A DNA stretch of 5,502 nucleotides from NCBI GenBank assembly GCA_946403565.1, contig CAMJAJ010000114.1:1-5502 (forward strand), in the 5' to 3' direction. The notes beneath the pieces were generated by a model. The model was not told where the DNA came from and made no database searches. It worked only from the letters and a program-made list of their open reading frames with translations. The position numbers and the translations under genes are program-made. Shown here piece by piece: positions 1 through 5,502 of the stretch. The DNA is from an uncultured Treponema sp. (GTDB lineage: Bacteria; Spirochaetota; Spirochaetia; Treponematales; Treponemataceae). The first letter of the stretch is position 1. The number at the start of each line of letters is the position of its first letter.

Positions 1-211
1 GCTCAATCTGGCGTGCGTCTGCCCGCCGCCGCCCGGATGCCTTCCGAGTTTCCGCCGCCCGCCGTGTCGTTGTTCACAGTTCGGCGCGTCGTTCCTATCT
101 CGCCTGCTGCGTTCCCGCCTGCAATCCGGTGTGCATCTGTCCGCCTCCCGGTCCGGCAGAGCTCATTTCTTGTCCCGGCCGGTCCATCCCCGGCTGGCTC
201 CTGCAGATGGC
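1..211. other. Apparently non-coding region after the membrane protein gene
   Basis: I see no convincing gene here on either strand. A plus-strand frame from 13 to 246 is Pro/Arg/Ser-rich with no family look and runs into the end of the minus-strand gene. A weak hairpin (ccggccgg at 175-182 against ccggctgg at 190-197, one imperfect pair) lies 15 bp after the membrane gene stop, but no T-run follows on the minus strand, so an intrinsic terminator is not supported. The stretch also holds the diverged repeat listed separately. Confidence 0.6.
4..145. repeat. Possible diverged direct repeat, units 4-27 and 122-145
   Basis: The two 24-base units begin caatctgg and caatccgg and agree at 20 of 24 positions; all four differences are transitions (positions 9/127, 12/130, 17/135 and 22/140). 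The offset is 118 bp. Similarity fades after the units in both directions. In GC- and pyrimidine-rich sequence this could be chance, so the call is tentative. Confidence 0.35.
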
Positions 212-937
212 TCAGCGCGGATTCAGCCGGTCGATTGCGTTCCTGAGGCTTTCCGTAAGGCTCCTGCCGTCAGAGCGGAAGGGCAGGATGAAGTGAGCCT
301 GCTCCTTAAGCTCTTCGTTCTTCTGCTGTATGACGAGCTTGAGCTTTTCGTAGCGTACGTCAATCTGCCGCTCGCTTGCAAACTCCCGTATCCGTGCGGC
401 CAGCCTGAACGTGTAGCAGAGGTCGACCGTGAATACCCCGTAGAAGAATCCGACGACCAGGCAGAATGCAAGATGGTCCGTAAACCAGTAGAGCCAGGCA
501 AGGATGTGCGGGTGGACGAGGAAGTAGTAGATCGCGCTCAGAATCCACCAGAAGAAGCTGAACAGGGGACAGATGATGCCCTGGATGTTCCCCCAGAGCG
601 TGCTGTAGTCCCACAGTTTTATGTGCATGCCCTTGATGAAGATGAGCCCGCCCACATACTCCAGGGCCGTGATGCACAAGGCCATGATGATGAAGAGGAC
701 GGCCTTCTGGACCGCCAGCCCTCCGGGCACGAAGCTCACGTCCACGAAGGTGAGCGCGAAGAGCAGGCACAGGCTCAACCCGTAGAGGGGCAGGTAGGGT
801 CCGTGCAGGAAGCCGGGGTTCACCCAGCGGTGGTCGGGGTTGTCCTCTGCGAAGAACTTTCGCCAGAACAGCTCAATGACCCAGCCGATGATGCTTCCAA
901 CGAAAAATAGAAATGTAAGAACTAAAAATAACGTCAT
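212..937 (-). CDS. CmpB-like integral membrane protein (putative ABC transporter permease family, PF06541-type)
   Basis: With the ATG at 937 this is a 241-residue protein. It has about five hydrophobic membrane segments near residues 3-22, 50-68, 76-100, 115-140 and 153-175, and then a charged cytoplasmic-looking tail (about 179-241) with a likely helical stretch, YEKLKLVIQQKNEELKEQ. Recognisable family landmarks are GWVIELFWRKFF (18-29), WVNPGFLHGPYLPLYG (38-53), ALEYVGGLIF (91-100), LWDYS (108-112) and CPLFSFFW (123-130). Proteins of this family are often labelled ABC-transporter permeases, but no ATPase or binding protein is nearby, so transport is unproven. The frame is open back to an ATG at 1069, but the added 44 residues are hydrophilic, lie over the DinB-like coding region and lack a family match. 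The start at 937 instead has GGAG 5 bp upstream and begins directly with a membrane helix. It is 17 bp after the DinB-like gene and probably last in the unit. Confidence 0.85.
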   Translation of the reverse strand: MTLFLVLTFLFFVGSIIGWVIELFWRKFFAEDNPDHRWVNPGFLHGPYLPLYGLSLCLLFALTFVDVSFVPGGLAVQKAVLFIIMALCITALEYVGGLIFIKGMHIKLWDYSTLWGNIQGIICPLFSFFWWILSAIYYFLVHPHILAWLYWFTDHLAFCLVVGFFYGVFTVDLCYTFRLAARIREFASERQIDVRYEKLKLVIQQKNEELKEQAHFILPFRSDGRSLTESLRNAIDRLNPR

Positions 938-955
938 AGCGGCTCCAGAGCCGCT
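938..955. promoter_or_regulatory. Perfect inverted repeat enclosing the ribosome binding site of the membrane protein gene
   Basis: The plus strand reads agcggctccagagccgct: two perfect 8-base arms around a 2-base centre, foldable as a 7-bp GC-rich stem with a 4-base loop. It runs from the last base of the upstream TGA stop to the base before the next ATG. On the transcript, the only Shine-Dalgarno candidate, GGAG, lies 5 bases before that ATG, at the loop edge and in the 3' arm. Folding would hide it, and ribosomes finishing the upstream gene would open it. No T-run follows, so it is not an intrinsic terminator. Confidence 0.65.
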
Positions 956-1491
956 CAGCGTCCTTCCCGGGGCTTGAACAGCTTTTTGTTCAGCGCGCTC
1001 AGGCCGGTGAAGCTGTTCCATTCCTTTTTTGCGGCGAACGTTATCGCGCTCGAAAGGCCCACATGCCACATCAAATGCCGGAACTGGGCCAGAATCAGCT
1101 CCAGCCTCGTATATTCACAGCCCTGGGGCTTCTGCAAAAGCTCGTCCGCAGTCAGCGTCTCAAAGTAGGCATTCACCTTGTTCCTGACGTAGTCGAAATA
1201 CTCCAGAAGCTTGTCGCGCGGAATGACGATCGACGTGTCCGCCTCGTAGCCTTCCCGCTTGGAATCTATGACGCTCAGATTCTCCGGAATGCCGAAAAGC
1301 CGCTCCCCCTCGTACACATAGTCGCAGGGGTTTATGAAGAAGCGGTCCAGCGAATGGAGGTAGTGAAAGATGTAGCGGGAATTGTTTTCCGCATCAAACA
1401 CGGTCTCCAGGTCCGCCTTGAGGATCTGCTCCTTCACGTTGATGAAGTTGACTTCCTGCTGCCCCTGTATCTGCCGTATGATTTCTTCCAT
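955..1491 (-). CDS. DinB-like four-helix putative metal-binding protein
   Basis: This is a 178-residue soluble protein resembling the DinB/YfiT-like superfamily, four-helix bundles that often bind a divalent metal through a histidine triad. Here HYLHSLDRFF (residues 43-52) offers His43 and His46 in the first long helix. FRHLMWHVGL (137-146) offers His139 and His143 in a later helix, spaced as in the family's usual HxxxH. The middle section (about 55-95) contains the INPCDYVYEGERLFG segment and is less typical. There is no signal peptide or membrane segment. Known relatives include thiol transferases and stress-induced proteins, but most have no assigned substrate, and nothing here identifies one. 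The start is the ATG 18 bp after glnN, preceded by GGGAAGGGA. The position inside a purF-glnN unit suggests cotranscription but does not prove a role in nitrogen or purine metabolism. Family assignment is from motif recognition only. Confidence 0.75.
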   Translation of the reverse strand: MEEIIRQIQGQQEVNFINVKEQILKADLETVFDAENNSRYIFHYLHSLDRFFINPCDYVYEGERLFGIPENLSVIDSKREGYEADTSIVIPRDKLLEYFDYVRNKVNAYFETLTADELLQKPQGCEYTRLELILAQFRHLMWHVGLSSAITFAAKKEWNSFTGLSALNKKLFKPREGR

Positions 1492-1509
1492 AGGACGAAT
1501 TCCCTTCCC
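1492..1509 (-). promoter_or_regulatory. glnN to DinB-like gene junction with Shine-Dalgarno-like purine run
   Basis: Directly after the glnN TAA, the minus strand reads GGGAAGGGA, a purine run matching the anti-Shine-Dalgarno sequence, ending 9 bp before the ATG at 1491. The spacing is at the long end of normal. The 18-bp gap has no room for an independent promoter or a terminator, so the genes are probably cotranscribed. Confidence 0.55.
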
Positions 1510-3618
1510 TTAGCGCATGAAGAGCAGGTCCTCGTAGGAAGGATAGGGCTGGTAGTCCTCGCCCAGGAGCGGCTCAATCTCGTCGGCGACGGCGCGGGCC
1601 GCGGCCATGGCGGGCAGCACCGAGTCGGCGTAGGCGCGGGCGACGGCCATGTAATCATCCCCTTCCTGGGCCGCCTTCTGCGCGGCCTCGTGCCTGCGTG
1701 ACAGCTCCTCCTCCTTGAGCGACAGCTCTATCGTCAGCGTGTCCAGACGTGACAGGAGGGAAGTGATTGCGGACCCGCTCGCTCCGCTGACGGAAGCCTT
1801 GAGGTTTGCCGCCGTTCCGGCCAGCAGCTGCATGTACTTGAACGCGGAGGGCAGGATGTCCTTGTTTATCATCTCCAGCATGACCTCGACCTCGATGTTC
1901 AAGACCTTGGAGTACTTCTCCAGCTTGATCTCGTAATGGTCGGCCATCTCGTCCTTGGTGTATACCCCCAGCTCGGTAAAGAGCTTGATGTTCTTCGCAT
2001 CCAGGTAACGGGACATGGCGTCGGGCAGGGTCCGCAGGTTCAAAAGGCCGCGCTTTTCCGCCTCGCTCACCCAGGCCTCGTCGTAGCCGTTTCCGTTGAA
2101 TATGATGCGCCAGTGGGCGGTTATCTCCCGCTTTATCAGCGCCTGCAGTGCGGAGTTGAAGTCGTCCGCCTTCTCAAGCTCGTCGGCGAAGGCCTTGAGG
2201 GTATAGGCGACCATCGCGTTTATCGTCGTGTTGGGACCTGCGATGGACAGGCTGGAGCCGACCGAGCGGAACTCGAACTTGTTCCCCGTGAAGGCGAAGG
2301 GGCTGGTCCTGTTGCGGTCGGTGGAGTCCCTCGGAATCGGGGGCAGCACGTCAACGCCGATCGTCATCTTGGATTTCTTCTTGTTGTCGTAGGGGGTCCC
2401 GTTCTTGATGGACTCAAGCACGGCAAGCAGCTCGTCGCCCACGTACATCGAGATGATGGCGGGCGGGGCCTCGTAGCCGCCGAGCCGGTGGTCGTTCCCG
2501 GCGGACGCGACGGAGATCCGCAGCAGGTCCTGGTGCTCGTCCACCGACTTGATGATGGCGGTCAGGAAGAGGAGGAACTGGGCGTTCTTCTCGGGCGTCG
2601 CGCCCGGCTCCAGGAGGTTCTCGCCCTCGTTGGTGGACATGGACCAGTTGTTGTGCTTGCCCGACCCGTTCACCCCGGCGAAGGGCTTCTCGTGCAGGAG
2701 GCAGACCATGCCGTGCTTGCGGGCGACCTTCTTCATCATCTCCATCGTCAGCTGGTTCTGGTCGGTGGAAAGGTTTGTCGTCGTGAAGATCGGGGCCATC
2801 TCATGCTGGGCAGGCGCGGCCTCGTTGTGCTCGGTCTTGGAGTAGATGCCGTACTTCCAGAGGGTTTCGTTCAGATCCTCCATGTACTCGACGATGCGCG
2901 GCTTGAGCGCGGCGAAGTACTGGTCGTCCATCTCCTGTCCCTTGCTCGGCTTCGCGCCGAAGAGGGTGCGGCCCGTCATGCGCAGGTCCTTCCGCTGGTT
3001 GTAGAGCTTCTCGTCCACGAGGAAGTACTCCTGCTCCGGTCCGACCGTCGTCGTGATGTGGTTTGCCGCCGTGTTGCCGAAGAGGCGAAGGATGCGGAGC
3101 CCCTGCTTGTTGAGCGCCTCCATGGAACGGAGGAGGGGTGTCTTCTTGTCCAGGGCCTCGCCCGTGTATGAGCAGTAGGCCGTCGGGATGCAGAGGGTGT
3201 GCTCCTTGATGAAGGGGTATGACGTGGGATCCCAGACCGTGTATCCGCGGGCCTCGTAGGTGTCGCGGCTGCCGCCGGAGGGGAAGGATGACGCGTCAGG
3301 CTCGCCCTTGACCAGCTCCTTGCCGCTGAAGGACATGATGACGGACCCGTCGTCCTGGGGCGTGATGAAGCTGTCGTGCTTCTCCGCCGTGATGCCCGTC
3401 AGGGGCTGGAACCAGTGGGTGAAGTGCGTCGCGCCGTTCTCGATCGCCCACTCCTTCATCGCATGGGCGACCTCGTTGGCCTCGTCCAGGTTCAGCGGCT
3501 CGCCGGTGTCCAGTGTCCGCTTGAGGGCCTTGAAGCTGTCCTTGGGAAGCTTCTCCTTCATCACCTTCTGGTTGAACACCAGGCTCGCGAACATCTCCGG
3601 AACATTTATCTTGGCCAT
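1510..3618 (-). CDS. glnN: Glutamine synthetase type III (GSIII, GlnN family)
   Basis: This enzyme makes glutamine from glutamate, ammonia and ATP in the cytosol. The 702 residues fit GSIII, which is far longer than the roughly 450-residue GSI. Hallmarks in order are HWFQPLTGITAEKHDSF (68-84), VGPEQEYFLVD (192-202) carrying metal-binding glutamates, HNEAAPAQHEMAP (264-276), HEKPFAGVNGSGKHNNWSMS (309-328), the glutamate-binding region around NRTSPFAFTGNKFEFRS (436-452), and the C-terminal PYPSYEDLLF (691-700). Residues about 605-680 are Ala- and Glu-rich and look helical or coiled, as usual in the family's C-terminal extension. The ATG is supported by an AGGAG site overlapping the purF stop, 9 bp away. 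The family occurs in Bacteroidetes, cyanobacteria and many anaerobes. Neither a PII gene nor another glutamine synthetase is in the window. No truncation or missing motif is apparent. Confidence 0.97.
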   Translation of the reverse strand: MAKINVPEMFASLVFNQKVMKEKLPKDSFKALKRTLDTGEPLNLDEANEVAHAMKEWAIENGATHFTHWFQPLTGITAEKHDSFITPQDDGSVIMSFSGKELVKGEPDASSFPSGGSRDTYEARGYTVWDPTSYPFIKEHTLCIPTAYCSYTGEALDKKTPLLRSMEALNKQGLRILRLFGNTAANHITTTVGPEQEYFLVDEKLYNQRKDLRMTGRTLFGAKPSKGQEMDDQYFAALKPRIVEYMEDLNETLWKYGIYSKTEHNEAAPAQHEMAPIFTTTNLSTDQNQLTMEMMKKVARKHGMVCLLHEKPFAGVNGSGKHNNWSMSTNEGENLLEPGATPEKNAQFLLFLTAIIKSVDEHQDLLRISVASAGNDHRLGGYEAPPAIISMYVGDELLAVLESIKNGTPYDNKKKSKMTIGVDVLPPIPRDSTDRNRTSPFAFTGNKFEFRSVGSSLSIAGPNTTINAMVAYTLKAFADELEKADDFNSALQALIKREITAHWRIIFNGNGYDEAWVSEAEKRGLLNLRTLPDAMSRYLDAKNIKLFTELGVYTKDEMADHYEIKLEKYSKVLNIEVEVMLEMINKDILPSAFKYMQLLAGTAANLKASVSGASGSAITSLLSRLDTLTIELSLKEEELSRRHEAAQKAAQEGDDYMAVARAYADSVLPAMAAARAVADEIEPLLGEDYQPYPSYEDLLFMR

Positions 3619-3630
3619 ATTTTTCTCCTA
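3619..3630 (-). promoter_or_regulatory. Shine-Dalgarno of glnN overlapping the purF stop codon
   Basis: On the minus strand the purF TAG stop (3628-3630) forms the start of TAGGAGAAAAATATG. The AGGAG core sits 6 bp before the glnN ATG. The overlap of stop codon and ribosome binding site is typical of translational coupling and fixes the glnN start at 3618. Confidence 0.85.
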
Positions 3631-5070
3631 CCCTTCTATCACTTTTCCGTTCAGCTCGCCGGGAACCGACATGGGGTACTCCCCCGTGAAGCAGCCCTTG
3701 CAGAATCCGTAGCTGTCGGGTTTGCACTCCCGGCAGGCCTCCAGCATGCCGTCCGCGCTGATGAAGGCGAGCGAGTCCGCCCCTATCTCCTTGCAGATTT
3801 CCTCCTCGCTGTGTGTGCTGGAAATCAGCTCGCCCCTCGTCGGCGTGTTGATGCCGAAGTAGCAGGGGAACTTGACCGGCGGGCTGGAGATGCGGAAGTG
3901 CACTTCCTTCGCGCCCGCCCTCCTGAGGATCTGCACCAGGCGGCGGCTGGTCGTCCCGCGCACGATGGAGTCGTCTATGACGATGACCCGCTTGCCCTGG
4001 ACTATTGAGCGGACGGCGTTCAGCTTGACGAACACCAGGTTCTCCCGCTCCTTCTGGGTCGGGGCGATGAACGTGCGTCCTATATACTTGTTCTTGATGA
4101 TTCCCATCGCGTAGGGGATGCGGGCTTCCTCCGCATATCCCTGCGCCGCGCTCAGGCCGGAGTCGGGGACCCCGATCACGACGTCGGCCGCCACGGGGCT
4201 TTCGCGGGCAAGGCAGGCCCCCATCTTTATGCGGGCCTGGGTCACGGGAATGCCGTCGATGATGCTGTCGGGCCGGGCAAAGTAGACGTACTCGAACACG
4301 CAGGTGCGCTTGCTCGTCCGTTCCCCGAATTCGAAGGAAAGCACCCCGTCGTCGTTGATGATGACGATTTCTCCCGGCTGTATGTCGCGCACGAAGCTTC
4401 CGTTCACCGCGTCGATCGCGCAGCTCTCGCTCGCGAGGATCCAGCCGTCCTCCACCTTGCCCAGGCAGAGGGGGCGGATTCCGTTGGGGTCGCGTGCCCC
4501 GATCAGGCAGCTGTCCGTCATGACGACGAGGGCGAAGGAGCCTTTTATCATCTGTATGGTGTCTGTCAGGGCGCGTTCCAGGCCCTTCTTGTAGGATTTC
4601 GCGATGAGCTTGACGATGACCTCGGTGTCGCTCGTGGAGACGAAGGTGCTTCCCGTCTCCTCCAGCATCTCGCGCAGCTGCTCATAGTTGACCAGCTGGC
4701 CGTTGTGGCAGACGGCGACCGCGCCTATCTTGCTCTTGACGAGCATGGGCTGGGCGTTTTCCAGGCTCGCGCTTCCTGCCGTCGCATAGCGGACGTGCCC
4801 GCAGGCGATACGTCCCTTGAGCGAGGTGATGTCCTCGGTCGTGAACACCTCGCCCGCCGTTCCCATCGCCTTGTGCAGCTGTATGTCGTCGCCGGTGCTG
4901 ACGGCTATGCCCGCACTGTCCTGCCCGCGGTGCTGCAGGCAGTAAAGGGCGTAGTAGGCCTTGGACGCGGCACTGAAGTCCGGTTCCGCCCCTTCCTTTT
5001 TCTTCAGGTATACGCCGACCACGCCGCACTCGTCGCGCAGCTTGTCCTCTTCCTTCTCAAAGCATTCCAT
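3628..5070 (-). CDS. purF: PurF, amidophosphoribosyltransferase (glutamine PRPP amidotransferase), Fe-S type
   Basis: PurF catalyses the first committed step of purine synthesis in the cytosol: PRPP plus glutamine gives 5-phosphoribosylamine. The 480-residue length matches the Bacillus-type enzyme. Cys15 in DECGVVGVY is the expected N-terminal glutaminase nucleophile, so residues 1-14 would be a cleaved propeptide. Glutaminase motifs follow: HRGQDSAG (47-54), GHVRYATAGS (91-100), NGQLVN (123-128) and STSDTE (145-150). The phosphoribosyltransferase domain carries the PRPP loop VIVIDDSIVRGTTS (362-375). Cys257, Cys403 and the pair Cys457/Cys460 (FCKGC) match the four [4Fe-4S] ligands of B. subtilis PurF, suggesting an oxygen-sensitive enzyme. 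The ATG at 5070 has no Shine-Dalgarno sequence and sits just past the predicted -10 box. An in-frame CTG at 5038-5040 follows a strong AAGGAAGAGG and would leave a 4-residue propeptide, so the start is uncertain although the gene is not. glnN follows after 9 bp. Confidence 0.97.
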   Translation of the reverse strand: MECFEKEEDKLRDECGVVGVYLKKKEGAEPDFSAASKAYYALYCLQHRGQDSAGIAVSTGDDIQLHKAMGTAGEVFTTEDITSLKGRIACGHVRYATAGSASLENAQPMLVKSKIGAVAVCHNGQLVNYEQLREMLEETGSTFVSTSDTEVIVKLIAKSYKKGLERALTDTIQMIKGSFALVVMTDSCLIGARDPNGIRPLCLGKVEDGWILASESCAIDAVNGSFVRDIQPGEIVIINDDGVLSFEFGERTSKRTCVFEYVYFARPDSIIDGIPVTQARIKMGACLARESPVAADVVIGVPDSGLSAAQGYAEEARIPYAMGIIKNKYIGRTFIAPTQKERENLVFVKLNAVRSIVQGKRVIVIDDSIVRGTTSRRLVQILRRAGAKEVHFRISSPPVKFPCYFGINTPTRGELISSTHSEEEICKEIGADSLAFISADGMLEACRECKPDSYGFCKGCFTGEYPMSVPGELNGKVIEG

Positions 5071-5075
5071 ACTTC

Positions 5076-5104
5076 AATGTAGCACAAACGGGGGGCTTTA
5101 TCAA
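5076..5104 (-). promoter_or_regulatory. Predicted sigma70-type promoter for purF
   Basis: On the minus strand the -35 box TTGATA (5099-5104, 5 of 6 consensus bases) is separated by exactly 17 bp from the -10 box TACATT (5076-5081, 4 of 6). The -10 box is preceded by TGC, which matches the extended -10 pattern TGn. The ATG of purF begins only 5 bp past the -10 box, so a start point at the usual 6-8 bp would fall on or beside that ATG. The repeat pair lies directly upstream, where an activator would bind. The call rests on consensus matching only. Confidence 0.6.
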
Positions 5105-5106
5105 TG

Positions 5107-5194
5107 GCCAGGCCGGTCTTGCTGTGTCCGGTCCGTCGCTGTTGGTCCGGGCGTTGCCAGGCCGGTCTTGCTGTGTCCGGTCCGTCGCTGTTGG
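5107..5194. repeat. Two perfect 39-bp direct repeat copies in the purE-purF gap
   Basis: Copy 1 is 5107-5145 and copy 2 is 5156-5194. The 39 bases are identical, beginning gccaggccggtcttg and ending gtcgctgttgg on the plus strand. They are separated by a unique 10-base spacer (5146-5155), giving a 49-bp period. I found no strong hairpin inside a copy. The copies fill most of the purE-purF gap and stop 2 bp short of the predicted purF -35 box. The frame running on from purE has already ended, so they look non-coding. They could be a tandem duplication (VNTR-like), a pair of binding sites for a regulator, or part of a dispersed genomic repeat; the window alone does not decide. Confidence 0.93.
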
Positions 5195-5202
5195 CCCCTG
5201 CG

Positions 5203-5502
5203 CTAGAACTCGAAGCCCTTTCCGCCCTCTGCCTCTGCCTCGCTGACCATCTTGGCGCGGAACTCGGCGAGCTTCTTCCGTATGTCGGGGTACTTCACGC
5301 CCAGGATTTCCAGGGCAAGGTAGGCCGCGTTCTTCGCGTTGCCGATTCCGACGGTCGCCACGGGAACCTTGGGCGGCATCTGGACGATGGAAAGGAGGGA
5401 ATCCATTCCCGCAAGGCCGTTGGACTTTCCGGGACTGATGCATTCAAGCGGAACGCCGATGACCGGCAGGACGGTGCGGCTGGCGATGACGCCGGGCAGG
5501 GC
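5203..5502 (-). CDS. purE: PurE, class I N5-carboxyaminoimidazole ribonucleotide mutase (partial, N-terminus outside window)
   Basis: Class I PurE enzymes convert N5-CAIR to CAIR in cytosolic de novo purine synthesis. The frame stays open to the window edge and gives 99 codons before a TAG stop. The visible part holds the family's C-terminal core: LPVIGVPL, then [12 protein letters not shown], then [20 protein letters not shown], followed by a charged C-terminal tail ending GFEF. The nucleotide-binding N-terminal third with the catalytic His region lies beyond the right edge; class I proteins are usually about 160-170 residues, so roughly 60-70 are missing. An ATG at 5404-5406 is an internal Met in mid-domain, not the start. 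The segment between VIGVP and GMDSL is 13 residues here against about 7 in E. coli PurE as I remember it. The [10 protein letters not shown] motif argues for class I rather than the CO2-using class II form. The gene lies upstream of purF in the same direction. Confidence 0.93.
   Translation of the reverse strand, partial: ALPGVIASRTVLPVIGVPLECISPGKSNGLAGMDSLLSIVQMPPKVPVATVGIGNAKNAAYLALEILGVKYPDIRKKLAEFRAKMVSEAEAEGGKGFEF

Noticed and set aside
95..187. A 30-codon minus-strand frame after the membrane protein gene
   Set aside because: It is Gly/Gln-rich with no domain. The AGGAG upstream is 10 bases from the ATG, and nothing beyond an open frame supports it.
175..197. Possible terminator hairpin just after the last gene
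   Set aside because: The stem has an imperfect pair on the transcript strand and no T-run follows, so an intrinsic terminator is not supported.
131..910. A 259-residue plus-strand reading frame opposite the membrane protein gene
   Set aside because: It is the antisense shadow of a well-supported family protein. Its acidic, low-complexity sequence has no domain character.
938..1069. A 44-residue N-terminal extension of the membrane protein (ATG at 1069)
   Set aside because: It overlaps the DinB-like gene by 115 bp and is hydrophilic. The ATG at 937 has a Shine-Dalgarno sequence and starts the first membrane helix as the family expects.
1063..1701. A 212-residue plus-strand reading frame across the DinB-like gene and the end of glnN
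   Set aside because: It is antisense to two genes and their junction, with no family resemblance; a composition artefact.
1936..3171. A 411-residue plus-strand reading frame opposite glnN
   Set aside because: It lies wholly antisense to a GSIII with every family motif present. The translation is Val/Leu/Gly/Arg-rich with no recognisable domain, as expected from the codon bias of a GC-rich gene.
3376..4008. A 210-residue plus-strand reading frame across the purF-glnN junction
   Set aside because: It is antisense to two confidently identified genes and shows no domain.
5107..5194. CRISPR array
   Set aside because: There are only two repeat copies with a 10-base spacer, far shorter than CRISPR spacers, and no cas genes are present.
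5071..5202. A purine riboswitch or PurR-type operator upstream of purF
   Set aside because: The promoter leaves no leader long enough for a riboswitch, I see no purine aptamer core, and no AT-rich PurBox-like motif is present.
5057..5443. A 128-residue minus-strand reading frame covering the purE end, the repeats and the purF start
   Set aside because: It is out of frame with the clear PurE sequence. Its length comes from GC-rich repeat sequence without stops, and its translation is Arg/Gly/Pro-rich.

Overview
The window carries five protein genes, all on the minus strand, so transcription runs from high to low coordinates. In that order they are the C-terminal part of purE (class I N5-CAIR mutase, cut by the right edge), a complete purF (glutamine PRPP amidotransferase), a complete glnN-type class III glutamine synthetase, a DinB-like four-helix protein, and a small membrane protein of the CmpB-like 'putative ABC transporter permease' family. 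Base composition is GC-rich (I estimate about 60%, not counted), and this produces long meaningless antisense reading frames over most of the real genes. The organism is a bacterium. The Fe-S type PurF, the large GSIII enzyme and the CmpB-like membrane protein fit an anaerobic gut- or rumen-type lineage, either a Treponema-like spirochaete or a Clostridia relative. This guess comes from remembered protein flavour only and is weakly held.

Layout. 5203-5502: end of purE. 5071-5202: a non-coding gap holding two perfect 39-bp direct repeat copies (period 49 bp), followed by a good sigma70-like promoter (TTGATA, 17 bp, TACATT) whose -10 box lies only 5 bp before the purF ATG. 3628-5070: purF. 1510-3618: glnN, 9 bp after purF, with its Shine-Dalgarno sequence overlapping the purF stop codon. 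955-1491: DinB-like gene, 18 bp after glnN. 212-937: membrane protein gene, 17 bp after the DinB-like gene; the gap is one perfect inverted repeat that also contains the ribosome binding site. 1-211: no convincing gene, only a weak diverged repeat and a weak hairpin.

How the genes fit together. PurF takes ammonia from glutamine to make phosphoribosylamine in the first committed step of purine synthesis, and PurE acts later in the same pathway. GSIII makes the glutamine that PurF consumes, so a tightly spaced purF-glnN pair links nitrogen assimilation to purine synthesis. The DinB-like and membrane genes look like downstream members of the same transcription unit, with no function evident from sequence.

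I do not see an obviously new defence, mobile or RNA-based system. The points most worth a second look are the possibly leaderless purF transcript (with a rival CTG start behind a strong Shine-Dalgarno sequence), the purF-glnN coupling, the 39-bp repeat beside the promoter, and the hairpin that could mask the ribosome binding site of the membrane protein gene.
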